From CAZADA01 sp964568975 (GTDB lineage Bacteria; Pseudomonadota; Alphaproteobacteria; Caulobacterales; Maricaulaceae), in assembly GCA_964568975.1 (NCBI GenBank), contig CAZMSO010000005.1, positions 47,350 through 111,349 of the forward strand: a stretch of 64,000 bases of DNA, written 5' to 3'. Shown here one piece after another: positions 26,214 through 33,299 of this stretch. The notes below the pieces were generated by a model. The model searched no databases. It was not told where the DNA came from and was given only the letters and a program-made list of their open reading frames with translations. The position numbers and the translations under genes were made by a program. Position 1 is the first letter of the stretch. The number at the start of each line of letters is the position of its first letter.

Positions 26214-27629
26214 CTAAAAGTGAAGGCTCAGTTGGGTGTAGCCGAACAGTGTCCGATCGCCCTGCGGCCCGCCGGGAACCGAGCGCGTGAACTCCCCAAA
26301 CACCAGCGCCGACGCGCCAACCTCCAGGCGCAGCGCATCCGGAACGAGCCAATAGCGGGCTCGCGCGTCGATCGCATGACCAATGAAATCGCCCGACCGT
26401 CCGGACGGATCACGCAGGCGCGCGATCACAAAGCTGTCGGTGTCTGACGCCAAAAACGCCGCAGAGTAATGGAGCCGGGCGTCGGACCGCGGCCCCGGCG
26501 CGACGTCAAATCGCACGCTCGGCGCAGACACGTTCGCCGGAGTCAACGGCCCGTGCAGCGACGTGTTGTTGAGGTCGCCGCGGCGACCGCCGAACAACCG
26601 CTCATACTGGTCGAAGCGATCATCGGCGGGGTCTTTGTCGCCCGACGCCCAATAATACTGAAACGCAACCCGCGGCCGCCACGGCGAATCGAACGTGTAG
26701 CCGAGGCGCGCCAGCAGCTGTGACGCGCGCGTCGTCAAATCATCGGTGTCCTCGGGGCTGGTGGTGGCGCGGCGCGACCCGAAACGCAACGAGCCTTCCA
26801 CGTCGAGATCCCAACGCCCGACCGCCGGGGCGCGAAAGAGGCGAACGCCCGGCGTCACATAGCGGCGGTTGGCGGTGGGCGCGTCGTTGGCGTCCTCCTC
26901 ATTGAGGCCGTAGGCGAACACTTCCGCCCACAAATCCGACGCGAAAGCCGGCGCCGCGTCGGCGCGCCGATAATGAACCGCCCACACACGCTGGTTCCAT
27001 TGTTCGACATTCGCCGCGATCTGATTGTCGCCCACGCTCTCGCGATCGCTCGGGCGGCGATCGATGAGGGCTGTGAACACGACATGCAGTTCATCCCCGT
27101 TCGGAGTCGTCGAAATGGCGTGAAGACCTGTGAAGGCGCGGATCACATTAGCGAAGTCGACCCGCTCAAGCTGACGCTCGGAACCAATGTCGATGGTCTG
27201 GCGGCCGAGGAGGAGCGCGCTCGTTGAACCGGCGCCGAGGACCCCGGGAGCGGGAACCTTCACGTAAAGCTGCAGGACGTCCAGCGCATCGACAAAGCTG
27301 CTCGTCAGCGGCGTGCCGTCGTCGGCCAGATACGCGCGCGCGTCTTGGATTTCAGCGCCTAACGTCACTGGGCCGACATCCGCCTCAGCATGCAACAGCG
27401 ACCTCAGCAAAAACGCCTGATCGCTTCCATCAAACCCAGCTCTGAACTGACCATCGAGGCTTTCATAGCGGCCGCGAATCTCGCCTGAAAAGCGCACGGG
27501 GTCGGGCGCGCGCAACGCTGTTTGCACGCTCACGGACTCAGCCACAGAGATCGCGGGGTAAAGGCTGAACAGAACCGCCGCCGCAGCCAGTCGCGTCCCC
27601 CAAAACATCACCGTCCCCACCGCACGCAT
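26214..27629 (-). CDS. Alginate-export-family outer membrane beta-barrel protein
   Basis: 471 residues from ATG 27629 (a TTG at 27665 extends it). Signal peptide ends near ISVAES. The mature protein alternates beta strands and has alginate_exp family features: RFSGEIRGRYESLDGQF, LLLGRQTIDIGSERQLERVDFAN, and the C-terminal GDRTLFGYTQLSLHF ending in Phe as outer-membrane proteins do. Although the family is named after AlgE, many members are porins for other solutes, and no alginate genes are present. It is divergent from an ArsR-type regulator with 41 bases between the starts, so regulation by that protein is likely. Confidence 0.82.
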   Translation of the reverse strand: MRAVGTVMFWGTRLAAAAVLFSLYPAISVAESVSVQTALRAPDPVRFSGEIRGRYESLDGQFRAGFDGSDQAFLLRSLLHAEADVGPVTLGAEIQDARAYLADDGTPLTSSFVDALDVLQLYVKVPAPGVLGAGSTSALLLGRQTIDIGSERQLERVDFANVIRAFTGLHAISTTPNGDELHVVFTALIDRRPSDRESVGDNQIAANVEQWNQRVWAVHYRRADAAPAFASDLWAEVFAYGLNEEDANDAPTANRRYVTPGVRLFRAPAVGRWDLDVEGSLRFGSRRATTSPEDTDDLTTRASQLLARLGYTFDSPWRPRVAFQYYWASGDKDPADDRFDQYERLFGGRRGDLNNTSLHGPLTPANVSAPSVRFDVAPGPRSDARLHYSAAFLASDTDSFVIARLRDPSGRSGDFIGHAIDARARYWLVPDALRLEVGASALVFGEFTRSVPGGPQGDRTLFGYTQLSLHF

Positions 27630-27670
27630 ACCGCGTTGTCCACTCCCCGAAGATCGATTATTCAAGAACT
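27630..27670. promoter_or_regulatory. Short divergent control region between the porin and arsR-like gene
   Basis: Only 41 bases separate the two start codons, containing an AT-rich stretch cgattattcaagaactatgg next to the arsR-like start. Promoters must overlap each other or the coding starts, so one bound regulator could control both genes. No convincing operator palindrome was seen. Confidence 0.45.
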
Positions 27671-28048
27671 ATGGACCAATCAAAAACTGTCCTCGCCCTC
27701 GGCGCCCTCGCTCAAGACACGCGTCTTCGGGTCTTTCGTCTGTTGATCGAACACGGCGTCGACGGCCTTCCGTCCACCGAGATCGCGGATCGCCTCGGCG
27801 TGCGCCGCAACCTGATGTCGTCGCACCTGCGTCTGCTTGCCCAGGCGGGGCTGACGACCACGCGGCGCAACGGCCGGCTTATCATTCACGCCGTCGACCT
27901 TGAGGCCACGCGCGCGCTGTTGCGCTTCTTGGTTCAGGATTGCTGCCGAGGGCAGCCGGACGCCTGCACCTCCCTGCTCAATGAAATACTCCCGATCACC
28001 AGCTGTACGGACAGCGGTTCGATAGTGCAAGACTCATTGAACCATTGA
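27671..28048 (+). CDS. ArsR/SmtB-family metalloregulator with a cysteine cluster
   Basis: 125 residues. Winged-helix ArsR fold: ALAQDTRLRVFRLLIEHG, GLPSTEIADRLGVRRNLMSSHLRLLAQAGL (recognition helix). The C-terminal part carries DCCRGQPDAC (Cys91, Cys92, Cys99) plus Cys112, much like the CC-x-C signature of arsenite-responsive ArsR proteins. It would dissociate from DNA when a thiophilic metal(loid) binds. No ars resistance genes follow; the divergent porin is the obvious target candidate. Confidence 0.88.
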   Translation: MDQSKTVLALGALAQDTRLRVFRLLIEHGVDGLPSTEIADRLGVRRNLMSSHLRLLAQAGLTTTRRNGRLIIHAVDLEATRALLRFLVQDCCRGQPDACTSLLNEILPITSCTDSGSIVQDSLNH

Positions 28049-28228
28049 GCGGTCGCTGGGTCCACCATGCGCAGTGACCTCTTATGGTGAGCGTCGGCGG
28101 CGTTCCGGCGGGGGCGCACCGGCGTCACACGCGACGCGCTCGAGTGTTGCGCGCGACAGATCGTGACGCCAGGATCGCGCGTCCGCCACGCGACGCCCCC
28201 GCCATGCGTCCCGCTCCAGGATCCCGCC

Positions 28229-28789
28229 ATGAACCTCACGGAACTTCTCATCCCGACCTACACCAATATGCTGAGCGCCCTGTCGCACTGGCTCGACACA
28301 GCCCAGGAGCACGCCTCAGAACCCGAAGCGCTCCTCAAACAGCGCCTCGCGCCGGACATGTTCCCGCTCGCCGCCCAAGTGCGGTTTTGCTGCATGCAGG
28401 CCTATGAAGCGGTCGCGCGCCTTCGCGGCGAGGCCTTGCCCGACATCTGGAACGTTCTGGCGCAAGAGGGGCGCGACGCGGGCGACCGCGCCGGCGATCT
28501 CGCCAACGCCAAAGCCCGCCTCGCGGAGGCGCTCGCCTTCTTATCAGAGGTGAGCCCCAACGCCCTTGACGCGGGCGAGGACCGCCCGATTGCGCTTGAG
28601 CTCCCCAACGGGATGACGTTCGACATGAACGGCGCGCAGTATGCCCGCGACTGGGCGCTTCCTCAGTTTTACTTTCACCTGATCACCGCTTACGGCGTTT
28701 TGCGCAGCGCCGGCGTACCGCTGGGAAAAGCCGATTATGTCCGCCACGCCTTCGCGTATCTGCGTCCCGACGCACCGCCGCCGGCATAA
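28229..28789 (+). CDS. DUF1993 family protein
   Basis: 186 residues from ATG 28229 (MNLTELLIPTYTNMLSALSHWLD). DUF1993 family: LAPDMFPLAAQVRFCCMQAYEAVARLRG and the C-terminal PQFYFHLITAYGVLRSAGVPLGKADY are family-typical. Predicted all-helical, probably related to the DinB/YfiT four-helix fold. Biochemical function unknown. Stands alone between the ArsR-like gene (180 bases upstream) and the DUF262 gene. Confidence 0.88.
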   Translation: MNLTELLIPTYTNMLSALSHWLDTAQEHASEPEALLKQRLAPDMFPLAAQVRFCCMQAYEAVARLRGEALPDIWNVLAQEGRDAGDRAGDLANAKARLAEALAFLSEVSPNALDAGEDRPIALELPNGMTFDMNGAQYARDWALPQFYFHLITAYGVLRSAGVPLGKADYVRHAFAYLRPDAPPPA

Positions 28790-28922
28790 GAGCCGCGCAC
28801 CGACGCGTCAGCGCCCGCAAGGCCCCGCGCTGGCCGGCATTGACGACGATTTCCCTTCCGCGGCGGACACCCTTACATAGCGACAGGGACGCCACGGATC
28901 GCGTCGCTCGCGGAAGAGCGCG

Positions 28923-30746
28923 ATGGACATCAAAACGCGGGTCGGCCATGTGCTGAATTTTCTGGGGAACCAGAAATACGCGCTCGACGTGTACCAGCGC
29001 GGCTATGTCTGGACGGACCGCGAGATCCGCAAATTCCTGACCGATCTTGAGGACCACGCCGTCGATTGGATCGCCGATCTCGGCGCGGCCCCGCCTTGGT
29101 TTCTCGGCACCGTCATTGTCGAGCGCCGCGGCGGCGTGAATTACCTCGTCGACGGCCAGCAGCGGGTGGTGACGCTCGGCCTCTTGCTTCTGGCGCTGCA
29201 ACCCCTGGCGGACAAAGCGCGCCGCGGCGACATTGAGCTCGCTTTGCGAGGGGAGAACAAAACCCTCGCCCTGCCCGTCGCCGTCGGGCGTTACCAGCTC
29301 GCCTTCGCGGCGCTGGCCCGTGGCAAGGGCTCCCACGCCTTTGAAGACCGCGACGAGGACCAACAACGCATCGCAGCGGCGTTTTTGCGCATTAAGGACT
29401 GGATTGAAACCTCCACGCGGGAGGACGATTACCCCGCCCTCATTGAAGGCGTCTTGCGCCATTGCAAGCTTAACATCGTGACGGTCTCCGACACCGATCT
29501 CGCCTATCGGCTGTTCAACAGCCTGAATTCCCGCGGCAAGCCGCTGTCGACTATCGAAGCGCTGAAGAGCGTGCTGCTCAGCGATCTTGAGCCTGACGAG
29601 CGTGCGGATCTCGCGGCGGCCTGGGACGCCGCGCGTGCCGAAGCCGAGGCTGGCGGCGGCGGCGATCCGACGCTGCAAGCGCTGCAAAGCGCGCTGATCG
29701 CGCGCGCAGCGCCTGCGACCCAAACAACGGCCTTCGCCGCCTCGCGCGACGTCAAAGCCATTCGCGAAAACCCGTTTCACTGGCTGACCTCCGACGGCGA
29801 CGACCGCCCGCCGGCGGAACAAGTCGCGCGCGAGCTGCCGTTTTTCATGAAGCTCGATGTGCGCCTCGCCGCAGCGGTGGAGGCGGTCATCCCCGGCGCG
29901 GAGGCGCTGCACTTCATTGACGCCGTGGGTCTGCCGCTCGAGCATTGGGCGCCGATCGTGATGGCGCCCTTGACGCCGCTTTACGCAGACGCCGAGGAGA
30001 ACGCCCGCAAAGCCGCCGCGGCCGTGGCGTTTCTCGACATCGCGGCCGCGCGCCTGACATGGCGGCCAGCGGGAGCCGCGACGCCGGCGCAAGCGCGCGA
30101 TTTGCTGGCGGGCCTTGCGCCTCACTTGCGCGACACGGACCCTGAAAGCCTCGCTTTACGGCTCGCGGCGCTGCTGCAAGGCCACGCGCCAGAGCCGTTT
30201 GGATCTCAAGAGCCGGTGCATGTCGGCGGCGACGGGCTCGCCACCACCGCCGCGCATGCAATCCTCGCGCGCCTGACGGCGTTCTTTGAAACATTCACGC
30301 CGCGCCCCGCGGGCGATTACAGCATCTTCGCCCAGGGTGCGGCCGGCGCGCCGACCTTGACGCCCCTGATTGACGCGGCGGGATCGCATCAGCTGGCGAC
30401 GGCGATGGATCGCCTCGGCGCCCACGTGCTCACGCCGCGCGAGACCGCGCGCGCGCTCGCTGACGCGCGCACGGCCCAGGAGCGCTCCGCGGCGTTGGAG
30501 AAAGCCGGCAACGCTCTGGCGGCCCTCGCGGCTGACCTCACGCCGCGGGCCCGCGCAAAGCTCGAGGCGGTTTCGCGCGGGCTCGAGCCGCCCTTCGGCG
30601 CGCCCCAATCGATCGCCGACATAGACGCGCGGGAGCGGTTTTACGCCGCGCTTGCACAAGACTTGTGGTCGACGGAGCGCATTATGGACGCCGCCGCTGA
30701 CCCCAATCCGCGCCTCGTTGCGGCCCTCGGGCTCGGCGCGGGGTGA
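28923..30746 (+). CDS. DUF262-domain protein, GmrSD-like N-terminal half
   Basis: 607 residues. The N-terminal DUF262 domain is clear: YALDVYQRGYVWTDREIRKFLTDL, FLGTVIVE and the nucleotide-site motif VDGQQRVVTL (about 76-85), then NIVTVSDTDLAYRLFNSLNSRGKPLSTIE. GmrSD-type restriction enzymes join DUF262 to a C-terminal DUF1524 HNH nuclease; here no HxxP-type HNH motif is visible and residues after about 400 are Ala-rich and helical. It may be a degenerate or differently effected defence protein, or a non-defence DUF262 protein. Monocistronic by spacing. Confidence 0.82.
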   Translation: MDIKTRVGHVLNFLGNQKYALDVYQRGYVWTDREIRKFLTDLEDHAVDWIADLGAAPPWFLGTVIVERRGGVNYLVDGQQRVVTLGLLLLALQPLADKARRGDIELALRGENKTLALPVAVGRYQLAFAALARGKGSHAFEDRDEDQQRIAAAFLRIKDWIETSTREDDYPALIEGVLRHCKLNIVTVSDTDLAYRLFNSLNSRGKPLSTIEALKSVLLSDLEPDERADLAAAWDAARAEAEAGGGGDPTLQALQSALIARAAPATQTTAFAASRDVKAIRENPFHWLTSDGDDRPPAEQVARELPFFMKLDVRLAAAVEAVIPGAEALHFIDAVGLPLEHWAPIVMAPLTPLYADAEENARKAAAAVAFLDIAAARLTWRPAGAATPAQARDLLAGLAPHLRDTDPESLALRLAALLQGHAPEPFGSQEPVHVGGDGLATTAAHAILARLTAFFETFTPRPAGDYSIFAQGAAGAPTLTPLIDAAGSHQLATAMDRLGAHVLTPRETARALADARTAQERSAALEKAGNALAALAADLTPRARAKLEAVSRGLEPPFGAPQSIADIDARERFYAALAQDLWSTERIMDAAADPNPRLVAALGLGAG

Positions 30747-30897
30747 CCACAGCGCCACGCGGCTATGTTAATTTCTTGTTAACCTGAAACCGGCGCCGCC
30801 CCTCAGGCGTAGACCCTCGTGGGTGTGACGCACACGCCTGTCGATGGGGACATGCACCGTCGCCATCCTGTTTCATAGACCAACAGGAGTTTCTTCG
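30747..30897 (+). promoter_or_regulatory. Upstream region of the fasciclin gene
   Basis: 151 bases containing an AT-rich inverted repeat gttaa (30767-30771) and ttaac (30779-30783), unusual in this GC-rich window, and a good ribosome binding site caggag at 30883-30888. Likely holds the promoter; exact boxes are not assigned. Confidence 0.35.
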
Positions 30898-31413
30898 ATG
30901 CCTATGCGCACTCTTTTGGCCGCCGTCGCCCTTGGCGCTCTGGCGACGCCAGCCTTCGCGGATCATCATAAAGACGACGAAGCTTACGCTGCAGAAACGG
31001 GCGACATTGTCGACGTCGCCGTGGCCAACGGCTCCTTCACCACGCTGGTGGCGGCGGTCCAAGCCGCGGACCTTGTCGACACGTTGAGAGGCGACGGCCC
31101 GTTCACCGTGTTTGCGCCGACGGATGAGGCGTTCGCGGCGCTGCCGGACGGCACGCTCGACTCCCTGCTTCTGCCGGAAAACAAAGACCAGCTGACGCAG
31201 ATTCTGACCTATCACGTGCTGGCTGGCAAAGTGATGGCGGGCGACATCGCCGGCAAACAGCTTGAGGCTGACACCGTCGCCAACATCAAGCTGCCGATCG
31301 ACGCCACCGACGGCGTGGTCGTGGGCGGCGCGAATGTCGTGACGGCCGATGTGGCCGCCTCCAACGGCGTGATCCACGTGGTCGACGCGGTGATCTTGCC
31401 CCCGACCGAGTAA
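30898..31413 (+). CDS. Fasciclin-domain exported protein
   Basis: 171 residues. Signal peptide (about 1-21, ending TPAFAD), then one fasciclin (FAS1) domain: NGSFTTLVAAVQAADLVDTL, the H1 motif GPFTVFAPTDEAFAALP, LTYHVLAGKV and the C-terminal H2-like ASNGVIHVVDAVILPP. Single-FAS1 proteins of bacteria are secreted or periplasmic and thought to mediate adhesion or surface interactions; no partner is evident. Strong ribosome binding site 9 bases upstream. Confidence 0.95.
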   Translation: MPMRTLLAAVALGALATPAFADHHKDDEAYAAETGDIVDVAVANGSFTTLVAAVQAADLVDTLRGDGPFTVFAPTDEAFAALPDGTLDSLLLPENKDQLTQILTYHVLAGKVMAGDIAGKQLEADTVANIKLPIDATDGVVVGGANVVTADVAASNGVIHVVDAVILPPTE

Positions 31414-31657
31414 GCGCTCAGCGTGCAGACCCGCCGCCGTCGCCAGCGACACGACCCCCGTTGGCGCGGTGCGCGGGACCTGCGCCCTGGCATGCGCCGC
31501 ACTTCAGCCTGGAGCGCCGGAGCCGTGGCCTGTGCGCCACGCCCAGCGGCGTCCTCGGCCGATGTGACGGATCTCCGTCAAACCTGTCGCTGAGAGCGTT
31601 CCCGCGACGTGCGACGACATCCCCTGGCGCCGCGCGGTCGGACGCCGTCCGGCCGGT
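31414..31657. other. Intergenic region between convergent fasciclin and RimB-RimK genes
   Basis: 244 bases with no gene. A perfect short inverted repeat gacgga-tc-tccgtc lies at 31566-31579 and could contribute a terminator hairpin, but without a T-run. Confidence 0.4.
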
Positions 31658-33136
31658 CTAGGCGAGAGCGGCGCGGGCGCGCCGCGCGCGCGCAACAGCG
31701 CGGGCCTTCGCCTCCACATGATCCATAATGGCGCCGGCGACGTCTTTACCCGTCGCTTTTTCAACGCCCTCAAGCCCCGGCGACGAGTTCACCTCAAGCA
31801 CTTTGGGCCCTGAGTCCGCGCGCAACACATCCACGCCCGCGACGGACAAGCCAATGGCGCGCGCGGCCTTAACCGCCATGCGTCGTTCGTCCTTGGTCAA
31901 GCGCGCTTTTTCAGCACGCCCCCCCTGATGCAGATTGGAGCGAAACTCGCCCGCCTCGCGCGCCACCCGCCGGACGGCGGCGACGACTTTGCCGCCCACC
32001 ACAAGGCAGCGGATGTCCTGACCGGCCGCCTCCTTGATGAATTCTTGCACCAAAAAGTCTGCGCCGAGACCGCGAAACGCCTCCACCAAGGAACTGGCGG
32101 CCTTGCGCGTCTCCGCCAACACCACCCCCTTGCCTTGGGTGCTTTGCAACAGCTTCAACACCAGCGGCACATCCCCGGCGATGTCGAGGAGATCCTTCGT
32201 GTCTCGGGGGCTGCGGGCGAAGGCCGTGCGCGGCATGTCGATGCCTTGGCGCGCCAAGACTTGGTGGGCGTAAAGCTTGTCGCGCGCCGCCGCGATCGGC
32301 GCGGATTCATTCATGACATAAACGTTCATCGCCTCAAATTGGCGCACCACCGCAAGGCCATAGGCGGTGACGGACGCCCCGATGCGCGGAATGACGGCGT
32401 CATAGCTCGCCAAGGGCTTCCCGTCGCAATGGATTTCCGGCCGCGCGGCGTTGATGGCCATGTAACACCGCGTGGTGTTGACGCATTCAGCGGTGTGGCC
32501 GCGGGCTTCCGCGGCTTTGATCAGCTGCGTCGTGGAGTAATTGTCCGGCTCGCGGGTGAGGATGGCGATGCGCAAGGGCGGTTCGGGCGGCGGCGCGAGA
32601 TTGATTGGCCTGATTTGGTACGCCGCGTAATCCGATTGGCCTTGCACACACGAAACGCTGGGCTTGACCATGACATCCTCAGTGATGGCTTGGCGGCCCA
32701 AAAGCATGCGATAGGCCATTGAATCACGATTGGTCAGGGTGACCTCGATGGGCCAGGAGCGCCCGCCAATCTCAATGGCTGTGCAAATTACGTACCGGCT
32801 TTCACTGTCTCCGTTCGAGCTGACCACCCGCCGACGCGCCGTCACGGGCGCCGCGCACGCAATCCGGATGTCGTCATTGCCCGGAATGGGATGAATTTCA
32901 AAACGAACTTGAGGATGCGTCAGGGAGCCGAAGGTCTCCACATCAAACGCATGGAGGGCGGATGTGTCCGCGCCTGTGTCAACTTTGACTTTGATTGACG
33001 GCACCTGGAGGTCCGGCAGAGCCGCCCATTCCTCCCACCCCAAAACCAGGGTTCCTGGTCCTGCGGCGCCTTCCGTCTGTGACGCAAACAGGCCCATGGC
33101 CTGCGCCTCCATTGACGCGATGACCGCATGCGTCAT
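31658..33136 (-). CDS. rimK: RimB-RimK fusion: retropepsin-like protease domain plus glutamate ligase
   Basis: 492 residues. Residues about 30-180 form a RimB-like (ATP-dependent zinc protease family) aspartic-protease fold with KVDTGADTSALHA (DTGA at 53-56) and MLLGRQA. Residues 187-480 are an ATP-grasp RimK ligase: RIAILTREPDNYST, KLLQSTQGKGVVL (ATP loop, 328-340), VQEFIKEAAGQDIRC and EVNSSPGLEG (448-457). RimK adds glutamates to the C-terminus of ribosomal protein S6 and RimB trims such tails in Pseudomonas, so the fusion may both add and remove. The N-terminal MTHAV start at 33136 has alternatives at Met9 and Met14. Confidence 0.92.
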   Translation of the reverse strand: MTHAVIASMEAQAMGLFASQTEGAAGPGTLVLGWEEWAALPDLQVPSIKVKVDTGADTSALHAFDVETFGSLTHPQVRFEIHPIPGNDDIRIACAAPVTARRRVVSSNGDSESRYVICTAIEIGGRSWPIEVTLTNRDSMAYRMLLGRQAITEDVMVKPSVSCVQGQSDYAAYQIRPINLAPPPEPPLRIAILTREPDNYSTTQLIKAAEARGHTAECVNTTRCYMAINAARPEIHCDGKPLASYDAVIPRIGASVTAYGLAVVRQFEAMNVYVMNESAPIAAARDKLYAHQVLARQGIDMPRTAFARSPRDTKDLLDIAGDVPLVLKLLQSTQGKGVVLAETRKAASSLVEAFRGLGADFLVQEFIKEAAGQDIRCLVVGGKVVAAVRRVAREAGEFRSNLHQGGRAEKARLTKDERRMAVKAARAIGLSVAGVDVLRADSGPKVLEVNSSPGLEGVEKATGKDVAGAIMDHVEAKARAVARARRARAALA

Positions 33137-33299
33137 CAGCCTCTACGCGTCTTCTTCGCCGTCGTAAAGCCTCATATGTAACGACGCGACGCGCTCCGAA
33201 CTCATCGAGAGCGTCGCCGCGAGCCGACGCGTTCGTCAGTTTACGAATCAGTGAGGTAAACAGGGCGTTAGCGCCGACTGATCCGACGCGGCCCCTATC

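Noticed and set aside
28683..30125. 480-codon minus-strand frame
   Set aside because: Lies antisense to the DUF262 gene. Its Arg/Gln/His-rich composition is typical of shadow frames in GC-rich DNA, and the opposite strand has clear family motifs.
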